A stretch of DNA of 64,000 nucleotides, from the NCBI RefSeq assembly GCF_036417845.1, contig NC_089980.1, forward strand, positions 54,310,501 to 54,374,500, in the 5' to 3' direction. This stretch comes from Apteryx mantelli. Taxonomy: Eukaryota; Chordata; Aves; Apterygiformes; Apterygidae. Shown here one piece after another: positions 13,434 to 26,156 of this stretch. The position numbers and the translations under genes were made by a program. The stretch's first letter is position 1, and each line of letters opens with the position of its first letter. Under the pieces are notes generated by a model, which saw only the letters and a program-made list of their open reading frames with translations, did not search any database and was not told where the DNA came from.

Positions 13434-13836
13434 GGTCAGCGCTGGCCCCCGGCCCCGGCCATGGCAGAGGGGCGGCGGGCAGGCGGCGGCGCTGCGCCCG
13501 CCCCGCGCCGTGCCTGCGGCGAGCGCCGCCCGCCCCGCTCCGCGGCTGGCAGCGGAGCGAGTGTGGCGCGGCGGCTCCTGGGGTTTTGGAGGAGAGGTGG
13601 AGAAGGGGGAGGGAGGGAAGGGATGAGGGCTGCGGCTCCGGGCCGCGCCGCGACGCGCCGGGGCCACCTCTCGGGGTGGATACGCGCAGCAAGGAGCCAG
13701 TGCCCGGCCGCTCCCTCCCCCGCCGCCGCGCCGGGGCAGCCCCTGCTGCGGCCCCCGCCCCCGGCCGCCGGCGAGGACGGGGCGCCCTGCCCCCGCAGGG
13801 CGGCGGACAGGCGCGGGGCGCGCTCCCGCCCGGCCC

Positions 13837-13896
13837 GGCCCCGGCCCCGGCCCCGGCCCCGGCCCCGGCCCCGGCCCCGGCCCCGGCCCCGGCCCC
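13837..13896 (-). repeat. (GGGGCC)10 hexanucleotide repeat upstream of DACT2
   Basis: There are ten perfect GGCCCC units on the plus strand, which is GGGGCC on the DACT2 sense strand. They are flanked by imperfect GC-rich copies. The tract is 404-464 bases upstream of the DACT2 ATG, so it lies in the promoter or 5' UTR. On the sense strand the three frames encode poly-GP, poly-GA and poly-GR. The poly-GP frame is the DACT2 frame and has no stop before the ATG. Such G-tracts are known to form G-quadruplexes. Confidence 0.95.
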
Positions 13897-16688
13897 GGCG
13901 GCGCTGGAAGAGGGCGCTCCCCGCGCCGGCACGGCGCCCGCCCGCAGGGGCCGGTTTCTGCCCCGCTTCGGGCTGAGTCCTGGGGCCGAGGGCTGGCCAG
14001 GTTTAGCCCTCGCGAAGCTGCAGACACGCCACCCCAGCCCACCACGTGCAGATGTTAAAGGATGTGAGGGTAGGGTGCCGTGAGCACTCTCAGGTGTGAT
14101 ATTTCCCCAGGAGAACGTGTGTGTGTGCTAGCTTCATCCCTCCCTCTCTTTGCTAGCCTTTTCTGTCTGTCAGGCACACGCACAAGATAGGCTCTCCTCT
14201 CCTTGGTCTCAAGAAACCAACCCAACTGTGTCATCTAACCATGGAAGTTCACAGTTCCAGTACTAAATTGTTCCTTATCACCTTGGCAGCGTGGCAGAGA
14301 CTTATTTTGCGAGTTCAGTGTGTGCCTCAGCCCACAAAAGGTCATTTGAAGGGCTCAGGATTTACTTTAAACAGGGTCTGAAAACACAGCTCATCATGAA
14401 AATCCCAGACCATGATGCTGTTGCTACCAAGAAATGCCTATCGTTAAGGCTTCAAACATAGACAGCAGACTCTTAGGAGATGATCAGCAGGCAGCAAAGC
14501 CAATATATGTCCATAGCAATGTAGAGGAGGAGGAGAAGCCCTGATTTTAAAGGAGTCTAGTGAACACAGTGGACACAGCTGAGACATGCTGCAGGAAATG
14601 ATTTTTCTGCTGCCTACACTGAAATAAGCATTTTCAACCCACAGATCTTTTCCTCCTGAGATCGCTATGTGCTGCATTCAAAGGGACTGAAATAGTTTCA
14701 CAAAGGGTGTATGATGCTCTGTGAAGCAGTGAACACATACACACCCCATCTGTCCGTGGCTATCTCCTTTTTGCCCTGTGGCATATCCTTAAAAGCTAGC
14801 ATACTTTAATTTGAATGCCACTTGACTTTGTGCTGGAATACGTGAGTTAGCTGAGTGGGAGCCAGTTGCTGTCATCTGGTCTTCAAGTATACTTCTTTCA
14901 GCACCATGTGTGGGTGGCCATTTCCCCCTCTAGGACTGCCACCAGCCTCGCTTTTTCTGTAGCAGTCTCTTAGCTGTGGAACTGTCAGATGCACTAGTGT
15001 AATGTCAACACCCAGCTCCCACTGGGAGGCCAAATTACTCTTGTGTTTACTCCCTAAGCCCTGTGCAACACGTTATTTTTTGATAGTGTCAGTGGGACCA
15101 AGCTTTGCTTTCACCATGTTGCTTTCCACAGTTTTCATGGAGTTTAAAAATTTGAGAATGGTATTTACCCTGCAAAGTAGGACTATGTCAGAATGGGTCC
15201 AGCGATCCTATTCTGACAAGGTGTACACAGATGTTTCCAGTTGTGGAAGAAATTGCTGGGTTGCTCACAGCTCTACAGTGATTAGTTGAAGCGCATATGA
15301 AGTATGATATGCACAATGTCATCTAAGGCATGTTTTGTTTTTTTTTTCCCTCTCTCTTTAATGAATATACCTGTGCTCTTCTTGCTTTCACCATCCATCT
15401 CACCAAAATCCTCTGTACAGAGCAGTGCCTCAGCCTCACAATGCCTGGACTCTTCATCTGCACAGTGGAAAGAGAAACCGACTTCAAAACAGATGTTTTT
15501 GAAGGTGCTGACAAAAGACAGCATGAATGCTGTCACCTCTGGGGTGGAGGGTGGCAAACAACCAGCAGTGTCTAGCATGTGTCGAGAATCTTGCAAAATG
15601 CCATTGCATGTATGAGGAGCTGAAGCATTTCTGAAAAGCACTTGGCTTGGCACTTGTTAAAGCAGATGTACAGCACAGTTCCGTATTTTATTCAAACCAT
15701 GTTCTAACATGACCAAATACAACTCACTGATACAAATGGCAGTTAGTATACACTTGCTAGAAGAATTAGATAATGTAAGGTCGTATATCTTTCTTTCTTT
15801 CCCTCCTTCCCTTACAAGGAACTGTTATCCCTTGCTCTTTGTTCTTCCTTTTCTTTCATCTTTCTATCTTTTCATACATTAAATCCCTAATGGGCTATAT
15901 CACAGCAGTATCTTTATCCTAACCAGCTTCCTGATTATCCTCTGCATTGTACTCATTACTTTCTTCCGCAGAACCTTTGTACATGTCACTTAATCTTTTC
16001 AGATAACTCGACAAATAGCTTGTGCTATCCTATTTCTAGGGGAGAGAGTAAAAGGTGTGAACGCCCTCAAATTTAAAACTATGAGATTAAGAAGGAGAGT
16101 GGTAGTGATAAAGGTGGAAGCTTCATACTGGGGAATTATAAAACTTTCGCTATTCTTAATGACTGACATAGAAGGATGTTTGCTGTTCATGTTCTGTCAG
16201 CTTTTATTAGACTTTAAGAATAACATAAAGAAAATGGAAGCACACTAAAGCTAACATCCCATTTTGTTGCCTAGCTATAGTACACTGAAGCCAAGTGCTG
16301 AAATGTAACTTGTGTTTTTCAGGAGCCAGAAGATTCAAGTTCTTACCTGTGATAGTCAGTTTAATTCCATTGATTTCAAATGCATTATTCTTGATTTATG
16401 AAAGAGTCAGTCGGAATCAGATTCATGTTTTGTATCTATGGATCCTGAGATCATATACTTATAAGAAAAAGCTGTGTTAAAGGAATGATATGGTTGTAAA
16501 AACAGACAGCCAAACAGTAGGAAATAACAGAAGTTGTCTGCGTAAACTTATTTTGGGCCCTGATTTATATGATGTGATTACATACTGTTGTTCCAGTGGT
16601 CTATCCTTTATTCAGTATGTTGAATGAAAGATGCATGCTCAGTGAGCAACTGCTTACCATCTTCTGTCCTCAGGCTCCAGCTACAGGT

Positions 16689-16727
16689 CTTAATTACTGC
16701 AGTAATTAAGTAACAGTAATTACTGTT
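16689..16727. repeat. Two adjacent perfect palindromes (22 bp and 16 bp) with TAATTA cores
   Basis: Bases 16689-16710 are identical to their own reverse complement, centred on CTGCAG. Bases 16712-16727 (AACAGTAATTACTGTT) form a second perfect palindrome one base later. Together they hold three TAATTA hexamers, the classical homeodomain core, in 39 bp. They could be a cluster of paired homeodomain sites, a hairpin, or a piece of an old inverted-repeat transposon. Confidence 0.85.
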
Positions 16728-19700
16728 CACTGAAGACAGAATTATTAATTTCCTTGTCTCTTTTTTTAGATGATGCTTAGTATTCTAGCTTCTAAGTGTC
16801 TGACAGTATGAATGAATAACATCTTTACAACATCCCAAAGGGTGTAAGGCTGTTGTTTTTTTGTTTTCCAGTTGGGTACCTGAGGCACAGAGGTGCTCAC
16901 CCATTTTGGGTGTCCATTGGAGATCCTTTGGCTTATTCTTCAGAGTGCTTGTTAATATATATCTGTTTTATTGTTCCAAGCAGAATTCCCTTTGACTTCA
17001 GCTGCAGTTCTGAGCACTCAGCACTTTGGTAAATTGAATCCTGGGTATTTTAATGTGAATCCCTAGAAAAATGAGGAACACAATTAGTGCTCCTCACATG
17101 GAGCCAGCTTGGGTGTGCCTGCACCTGTGGTATAGACATGCCCTCAAAACCTCATAAACTGCTGGGAAGGAGGCAGGTGTTATTCACCCTGTTTTGCAGA
17201 TGGAGATGCACAAAGATGTTAACCCTTTTATGCAGGATCACACAAGAAATCTGTGTTTGGACTTGAAAGTGAAGCCAAATCATTCTTTTGACTGCAAAAA
17301 TGACTTTCCTGCCTGTTTTGTGGGTGTATATTAGCCAGTTTGTATGGCACAAATGTTAATGGTAGGACAATTTGTATTGACTTCCAGATGTATTTACAAA
17401 AAAAGTAGATCAGTGTTTGCTTTGGAAGAAGTCCAGAATACACAAATGCACTGGTATACAGACAACTTGAAGAGCTAAACTGCAGTTTGCTTCCAGTGTT
17501 TGCTTTTGTTTTGTTGTGAAAATCATTCAGTGTTTTTTTGGTGAGACTGAGTCTCTCTGGATAGGCTATTGTCTTCAGCATATGTTTATTTTTAGCCATG
17601 TCTCTAGCCTACACTGACATTAGCATGTGAAGCACTAGTGGTGGAAGAATCTTATCTCATTCTGTTTGTCTAGGACCGTCTCTTGGCACCACAGTAACTC
17701 AGTGATTGCACCGGTCTCCTCACATTGCCACCCTGCTTTTCTGTCCACTGTGCTGTCCTGCTCTACAAGCTCTACAAGATCTACAAGCCTCCTGGCATCA
17801 GTCCCGCTGGAGGTCTCGTGCAGAGGTACCACCTAGGGGAATCTCTTGAACTGTTAATATTTAGCAGACATATAGGGGGTTATTTGGAGAATGCAGACCA
17901 GTCAAACGTGGAGTGAGCCAAGCCTAACACAAGGCATTATCCTACTACAGATAAGCCAAAGTGCAATTCTTGCATCTCTCACTCTTGCTCATTATATGCC
18001 CAGGAAGGCATGTACTAAGCACATCCTTTTATGGAGAAGGATTGAGGCATAGCTTAGAGGTACAGGGTAAGGCTGGAATGTGGAAAGGGGACTTTTTGCT
18101 GTTTTTTGGAAATGTTAAGTTCAACCACTAAGAATATCCTGAAAGTGGATTAAACCCTTACATCACCCACATTGGGTAGTCTCAGTTCTGTGCTAGCAAT
18201 GTTTGTCAGGGAATGCGTAGTATTGTATGTCCCTGACTGTAAGTCAATTGCCATCGTCCAGGCATTTTGTCTGACTAGCAGAGCAGCTGCCTTTGGAAAC
18301 GTTCTTCCTAAGGGTTATGTCTCCAGGTTTATTTTCTTTAATTAGAAAAAAACAAATCACTGGTGAGATGGTCTTTTGTCAGAGTTCAGAGAATTTGATT
18401 TGAATTGACTTTTTGAACTGTAGCTTTCATAGTGATGGATAGGGAACGAGGAGTGAGATTGCAGCTGACAGATACTGCTTCTGCTAAAAAAGCAGATTTG
18501 AGTTGATGGTGGTCTTTAGAAAGAGGAATCTTCTGAAAACAAGAGTAAAATCCTGCCTTCAGCTACTAGGGATTAGGAGTTGTCCATCTGTTTTTGTGAT
18601 TATTTCTGTTTATTTTTCTCAGGGTTGCAGTTTGATTCCCTTGTGAAGCTTCCAGCACATCTGTGGGGGTAGCAGGGAAGGGAGACAGGAGGAAGCTTTG
18701 CTCAGGACTGTCTCAAAATCAGCATGAAAGTGTTCATTCTTGTCTCTTTCCCATTCATACCCTCCAACTGAAATCTTTGTATCTAAAAGCCCTTATTTTG
18801 GACCAGTTAAAGATGTCTGCCCATTTGTAAATATGTGGATAGAGGGTGAAATGGGAGAGAACATGAACGACTGTTGTGCAGATGGAGACCCAAGAAGCAC
18901 AAGATATATAGGAGAATGGAGAAGTCAGGGGAGAAACCAGAAATCCAGAAAGGCAGAAAGAGTGACACAGGGTAGCCATGGTGAGCCTGGAAACAGCAAC
19001 GTGAGAGCTAAGCCAGAAAGCAGAGTTAAGGGAACCAGTAGTCAGAGAGAAAGGGATATGTGGGGATGTAATGGAGAATGGAAACCAGGAAAAAAAGTGA
19101 TACTGCTTTGTGTGGATATCATGGCTTCTCACCAAGGATTTTGAAAGCATTGCCATCTTCATGTAAGTGAGAAGACAGTGAAGCACTAAGAGATCAACTG
19201 ACCTCTGAAGGTCTCAGTTTATAACACATCCGAACCAGAGGTGCCTGGGAGGTAGGTGTGGCAAGTAGTCAGCCCGGGGCCAGCACTCAAAGAGTCACTG
19301 CACCTCTACCTTTTCATGTGACTGAACACAACATTGGCATAAGGCTTTTTGGAAGTAAAGGAAAAATTTAATGTGGCCTCTCTCAGAATGAGATGCCAAA
19401 TGTGGATGCTGGGTGCTTCTGTGGTGGGACAGAGAAGGGTAATGGGAAGTGGCAGAGCTGGGACAGAAGGCTGTCTCCCAGAGCCAGGGGTAGGGTAGTC
19501 CTTGAAGAAAGACTATCTGTGACGCTGCTGAGAGGGGCAGTGACCCTCCTCATGTGGCTCGTAGCCTTGCGCTGGAGTGTCCTCACTTGGTGCTGGCTCC
19601 CCTAGGTCACCTCAGCTCCTGCTAAGAGCAATTTGTAGGTCAGTGCTTGCTTGAAATCAGGCACACAAGGGCAGGATACAATCTGCCTTATGCTGTTACA

Positions 19701-21051
19701 TCACAGGCCAAGGAAAATAATGATTATTTTTCCCCATCAGGTGATACCTTCTTTTACACCACAGTGCACTGGTCTCCTTTGTTGGCAGCCTGTTGAAAAT
19801 TCAGAACTGACTACTAGTCAGTTCTGCTGCTGGTCCCTAGTCCCCTCTTCCCCTCTTCCTCCTTTCCAGAGTTCCTCCCTAGTCCATTATAGCTTGTATT
19901 TTTTCCTAGCAGAACCTCATTTGCTTCCTGTCTTCCTGCTTTCTGTAGACCCCTCAGCAATATTTCTCTGCCCTCATTAGCATTCATAATACTTTGCAGT
20001 TTTATATTACCTGGAGATTTCATTAGAATATTGTTTAAAGCCCTCTTCCTGATCGTTACTGTTAAAATGAGAATGACAGCTATTAGAGCACTGCAGTACA
20101 GCTCCAGACACTTCTCTCATTTCAGTCCTTGCTCTTCATTATTGCTTTCCCTTTACTCCATTGCTCTTCAACAGCTTTTCAGTAGGGCTGATCATGTTTA
20201 CATATCCAAGCTGCCACCTTTTCTGTTGGTATGCCAGATTACTCCAAGTAGCTTGTGATCCCTCATTCCAGGCTCTGATCTCATTCTTACGTGTTCAGTT
20301 TATCCTCACTCATGGGCCGTTCTGCTAATATTGGATGATCCTTCTGGATTGCAAAGCCATCTTCTAAAAAATTTTGAATCACAATTCTCTGCTGTTATAT
20401 ATACCATGAGCTCAAGCTGATATAATCATTTTTCATTCTCATTTTCCTCTAGTCCAAGGGATCCAGTTTTTCTCCTTTCACTTGTCCAGTGTTAATACAA
20501 AATGAATCCACCAAAGCCTTTAAAGATACCTCAGTAAGAGAATTGAGTTATATTACTTCATATTTCACATCTGATGCTTCATATCAAATTCTGAACTAGC
20601 ATTAGCATATAGCTCTGTCCCCCCCCCCCTTTTTTTTGGTGGAACTCTCTATGATCTTTCTATTTTGGAAGTCCTGTACTTCTCTGAAAAACAGAACAAA
20701 ACTTGCTATGCGTGAGCTTACTTCTTTGAAAAAAAAATAATGTTTCCAACAGGAAAAAATCAGTGTCAGTGTACAGTTCTGAAGCATAAAGTACCTAAGC
20801 GTAAAGACCCTACTGATAAACTCTCGGGTCTTATAAAGGAAGGACACTCCCTTTTTTCAGAATTGATGAAATTCAAAGTTTAGTTCTTGCGAAACAATTG
20901 CAGGTTCTTTTTCCAATGAGAATAAAGCTCAATGCCAGACACCCCCCACCCCCCATAAAAAAAAAAAGCTGGGTCCTGTTATGGCAATGTATTGACAAGC
21001 TTAAATATGGCAAAAATTGCCAAGACATCTGGCTAGAAAGCCCCAAGGCTC

Positions 21052-21175
21052 CTATTCAGCAAGATGCTTGAGCATGTACCTAGCTCTTCTGAATAGGTGA
21101 GTGGTCCCACTGAAGTCAATAGCACTACTTCTGTACTTAAAGTTAGGCACACGCCCTAATATCTTGCTAAACTGA
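21052..21175. mobile_element. Fossil palindromic MITE-like element
   Basis: Left arm 21058-21086 (starts AGCAAGATGCTTGAGCATG) and right arm 21141-21168 (ends CTAATATCTTGCT) are imperfect reverse complements. They are centred on the near-palindrome ACTGAAGTCAAT at about 21,113. The layout resembles old palindromic non-autonomous elements of birds and reptiles whose centre reads like CCATTGAAGTCAATGG. The family name is not assigned. Confidence 0.6.
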
Positions 21176-22805
21176 AACCTAAAGACCCACTGAAATCAAT
21201 CTTCCCAAATACTTCTGCACATTCTGGATCAGGCCATTCAGAAGGAAAGTTTTTCAGTAAAAATAGTTTCCTTAGTTTAAGGATATCTAGGAGGAGCATG
21301 GAAAGAAAGAGGAATTATTCTTGCAGTTTTACAGCATGCTGATTTAGCTGATGTTCCTATTTATTTGAGTTGGAGGTCTGTGCAGGTAGTGAGGGTTAGA
21401 CTGCAATGCAGAGGATGGCATGGTAATGTACTTTTATTGACTATCAGGCATTGAACACAGTCAGATAATGCATGCTCAGCTTGCTGGATGCTCACAGGCC
21501 TGGTCTTTCGGGGTTCTTTCACTGAAAAACAAAAAGCAAGCCTGCTGACTTGTGAGGACTGTGGATTTTACTGAACACGCTCTGAAACATCATCTCTTGT
21601 CTACCAAGATAAAATGAGGCAGATTTAGTTTGCTCCAATAACCTGAATAGTCAGTGTGAATATTTTTCTGAGTTTTGTGAGCTAATAAGATTTATATGAT
21701 GGTACGTAAGAGTCATACTGTTCACTATGGTCACAGGGAAATGTTTTCACTTACCTGACTTGTATTAGAAAACGCAGATATGTGTATCCCAAAGAAGCAT
21801 ATCAATGTCAGCAACAACTGAGATGGGAGAAGTAGTGTTATCAGCTTCCTTGCTTCATTCCAATAATGTTAAATCCTTTCATCTGGATAGAAGAAAAGTA
21901 TATGGAAACCCATATCCTGAATCCTGGGGTTCAACCTTTACTTTACCTCTATTTATAAGAAACAGACCCCCTACCCAAAACATGCTTTGGGGAGCATGTT
22001 TCTTGCTGATTCTACCCTGAAAGAATTTATCACAGAGATTCAATTGTGTCTTCACTTTCCAAAGTGACATTTGGGGCCTATAGCTAGGCCAGTGGTAAAA
22101 CCATAGCATAGATTCCTTCAGCATTGTAAACTGGCAAAAATTGCTGGTGCACATCACACCACTGCAGTATTGCTGAGTATGTCAGTGTAGTAACATTATG
22201 GCAAACTTTTCTTATTGACAAAGCTTTTGCTTCCTTTTTCATATCTAAAAAAGCAGTGGCAAACTAGAATAAATATATTTATTGTTTTTTTCACTTCTTC
22301 CTTTCCTGTAAACTTTAAATAAACCAGATAATGAATAAAATTGAGTTACTTTACAGACACTGGTTCTTTGCTCTTAGGCATAGTGCAGCTCCCATCACTT
22401 GAAGAAGAGCTGTGCTGACAGGGAGTTGGTGCTCATGGTGAGAAACTGTATTTTCAATGTCATGCAACATCAGCAGGTTTGCAAAACTCCAGCTGCATAT
22501 CAGTACTGGCAATCAGCATCTTGCATGTTTTGCCATTTGCATGCAGGGTCTGCTTAATCCATCATCCATCTTTGCAGCAGGGTGGTGATCAGGGGCAGCT
22601 ATAAGTCATTAGTGAATTGCAAAAAACAAATGGAAAACTTAAAAGCATGCTGAAGCAGTGGCTGTGTGCTCAGCAATGAAACAAATTGGGGAAAAAGAAT
22701 GGGAGATGCATAGCTGATCTCTGGTTCCTCTGCTAGTGAGACTGTGGAGTTTGTACTTTGTTTAACATTGCTGTTTACAAATTTTTTTGTGTGAACAGGG
22801 TGTGA

Positions 22806-22833
22806 ACACACACGCTCATGCACACACACACAC
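22806..22833. repeat. Interrupted (CA)n microsatellite
   Basis: CA dinucleotides interrupted once by GCTCATG. Confidence 0.85.
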
Positions 22834-25800
22834 TTATCTGTACCCTGACTTTGCCATGTTGTTTTTGCTTCAACTTATTCCACTTTGGCAAATTTATGAT
22901 TATTGTCAAGTGCTTAAGAAGATTCCTTAGTTACTTTCTTAATTGCATTTTTTATTAGATTGCTTTGGTTGCAAAGTATATTGGCATAGGAACACCTGGT
23001 AAAGAGAGGAGATGGGAAATTGTAACTAGAGCTTTTAATGAAATAGTAGGTTCTTAAAATCACTTAAAATAATATAAATGAATATCAGCAACCCACATCC
23101 AAGTCATCCTTTATTAAATTTGATAGCAAAGAGATATGTAGCATAGTACCTGTTGATAGGGTATGTGATGATTTGGTATTGTGTGAAATATGTACCACAA
23201 TACATAACGTCTTATTCCGCTTCACAACATGGCCTCATTCTTTTTCCACATGCCTCTCTGGCGTAAGAATATGAACATATAAGGCATTTGCCTTGCTTTC
23301 CTTCTTCTGGTCCAGTGATATCAAGCGCTCTTTCTTTCTGCCTGCACCTGGGTCTCCTGTGGCTGATAGCAGGTTTTCAGCACAACATACATGCTGCCAC
23401 TGGGAGTGGGAGCAGCACGATCACTGGAATTGCCCTGCTCTTCCACCAACTGAGATAATCACGCCTTGGTGTTTGCAGGCACATGTGTTCTCTGAAATGC
23501 CTGTGCCAAAGAGCTGGCAAAATACTTTTACCCCTCACTTGGAGGATTTTATAATTGTTATGTCTATATAATACCATACAGCATGATGCCCAGGTACTCA
23601 ATTACTGCTGAATGTATCTGCGTGAGAATGAGAAAGTCTAGCCCTGCCACCAGATAAGCATGATTTTTAGGTCAGTAATGGGCAGGCATTTCTCGATCTC
23701 AGTCAAAGCTTTGCCTGACTGCCTATCCTAATATGTTAATTAAATCTGAAGCCTGAGAAGGGGGCTGAAGATGCAGCTTCTGTATGAAAGTGTTTTCACA
23801 GCTAGTATTTAAGAAGGTTTACAGGAAAAACTCAGCACTATCAGGAACCATGAATGACATGGAGAGAAATAGAGGAAATAGGAAGTCACTTAAAGGATTA
23901 TGCGATCTTCCAAAAGTTACTCAGGTTGTTTTTTGATTTGATGGCTTGTCCTTCTGTCTGCATGTGTTTGTCTTTCTCTCAAATATGATATTTCTCGTTC
24001 TCAGAAGAGACTGCTGCCACTTCTGTTCTCACTGACCATGGGAGCACTGTGCCACTTTGGAGGTCTGGAGTGAGCTGCTCCATGAGTGCTGTATGTGTGC
24101 AGAGGCACTCCTTCAGGGCCTTACAGGACAGTGTGAGTGTCAGTGTGGTGGTGTCCTGGAGCTTGTTTGTGCCTCAGTGCCATTGCAGTGCTGCCACCAT
24201 GCTGCTTGCAATTCTGGGACTAGCTTCTGGCTCTGTGCTATGATGGAGACATCTCTGGATGCATCATGTGAGCCTGCCTCAGAAACACCATCACCGTCTT
24301 GCATCTGTGCTTCCTGCAGCAGCTTTAGAGTGAAGTAGGATGAAGTAGCACAGACACTTCTTCCCCCCTTTACTGAGCTGAAATTACCCATCAAGTAGTT
24401 TCTATTGCTTCTTCCCAGATCCTTCTTCCCTGCAGCAATGACATGTTTTCTCTCTCTTCTGTACAAAGACATAGTCTTTCAAAAGCTATATTTCCCTGGC
24501 AGAGCAGGAACATGGTCCTGCTGCAGAAATCCCTATTCAGAATTTGTTTTGCAAAGGTGGAGAGGTTAGTTCCCAGATCCACATTAGCTGCAAGGCTGAC
24601 TTTTTTTGCCTTCCTCCTCTGGTTGCAAGAGAGACACTAGTGCTTTTTTTGACCTTACTAGGTATGCCAGGATAGCTAAAGCCAGCCCCCTGTCCAAGCA
24701 TCAATGTGGATCAAGTTTTCTCCGCTCCCTCTCCCAAAACAGAGGCAGCTGCTATCCTCGTTGTTACCATGAAGAACATCTGCCATCTGTCATCAGGAGT
24801 CTGAAACCTTAGCTAGCAACCACCCTGCTGGATGTTTTTAATGCCTGTAAAATAACACTGATGTACCAGCTGCAGTACAGATTAAGGACTAAAGAAGAAA
24901 CAGTCTCAAAAAACAAGGCATCTCTATATGCGTGGGCACCCAAAGAAATATTTCATCCTCACAGAACAGGATGTTTTAAATTAGATGCTCAAGTCTGCTG
25001 GCCTACAAGTAAATTCTTGTGTAAATCCTGTAAAGTTCTTCCTAGAGAAAATTTGGAGAGACTGGCTCTGCTTTCTTTTTGCTAATCAGTATATTCCGTT
25101 TCAGACCCACCCCAGCTAGGGGACAAAATAATTCACTCCTCCCAGGGCATTGGATTATAGTAGCAAGAGAAAGCTTTTTGTCTATATAGTGCTCTGGAAG
25201 CACTGTTGAAATGACTGGAGGTGTCTGTTCTCTCCATCATGTATGGTAAAATGTATAGGAGATGGAAGAGATTTGGGATCAGGTTCTGTTTTGTCCCTGG
25301 ATCAGAAAATGAGTTAAGAAAATGAGACTGGTCAGGTTATAATGGAGGAGGAAATGCTCCTTTCCCCTTCTAACATTGCTGAAGAGGTGAAGGTGGTTCA
25401 GTTGGGACAAAGAGTGAGAAATGCCCTTTGCTATTTTGGAGGCTGAGAGGACAACTGTCCCAGGCGACCCCTCAGAGCCTTCAAGGACTCCAGTTGAATC
25501 ACACAGCAGGTTTTCTAGAGAACAGTCACAGTACAACTCCTTCAGCCATCCTTTTTCCAGAGCAGCAGTTTGCCACGTGTTGGTGAATGTGATGGTGACA
25601 GTCAGAAGTCAAAAGTGAGTAGATATCCCTCTGGTAAATGGACTGCCTCAGTTTGAAATGCTACAGCTTCTCTCCTATCCCAAAGAACACTCTCCACTAA
25701 TGCTGGATACAGGGGGGAGTGCAGGTCAGTATTTAGACACCAGACTGGACTTGGAATATTTTAGTGTTTTTCTCAGCTCTGCTGCATCCTTGCTGTTTGA

Positions 25801-26124
25801 CTTGAGACTTGTCACTTCATCTATCCAAGGTGCATTGGGAGCCCCTTAAAACAAGACAGTGCTCATCACATGGCTGTGCTAACCCCAGGAGTTCAAGCTC
25901 TGGGTGCCCATCTCTGGTGAAGGAATGAGAAGAGTGGCTTCCCTAGATAACGCTGGGTTCTGGGTAAGTTCTCCCTCCAAAGAAAGCTGTCATTTCTAGT
26001 ATATGAGCTCTCAACCTCGCAGTGCTATGCAGAGCCCTTCTCACTTGGATTCGGAGTGAATTTTACTTATATGGCTGTTGAGGTTCATACCCAGAACCCC
26101 TGTTCTTTTGGCTTTCCATCTGCA

Positions 26125-26156
26125 TGTGTGTGTGTGTGTGTGTTTGTGCGTGTGTT
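26125..26156. repeat. Interrupted (TG)n microsatellite
   Basis: A TG run of nearly ten units followed by an imperfect TTTGTGCGTGTG tail. Confidence 0.85.

Larger units (their letters stand above)
12640..14000. promoter_or_regulatory. DACT2: CpG island covering the DACT2 promoter, exon 1 and intron 1 start
   Basis: Base composition changes sharply here from about 40% GC to very GC-rich sequence dense in CpG, then returns to normal after about 14,000. DACT2 exon 1 lies in the middle. No TATA box is visible upstream of the ATG. A GC box of Sp1 type (CCGCCCCG on the plus strand, about 13,527-13,537) lies about 100 bases upstream of the ATG. This is the pattern of a TATA-less CpG-island promoter. 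The transcription start cannot be placed from sequence alone. Confidence 0.85.

Noticed and set aside
12820-14083. Long overlapping open frames on both strands (up to 370 codons) in the CpG island, including poly-GA, poly-PA and poly-PR proteins
   Set aside because: GC-rich sequence lacks stop codons by composition. Only the frame carrying DACT2 exon 1 has family similarity and a splice site.
18740-19186. Overlapping open frames of 134 and 143 codons on opposite strands
   Set aside because: The plus-strand frame comes from a purine-rich stretch. Neither has a conserved motif or splice sites.
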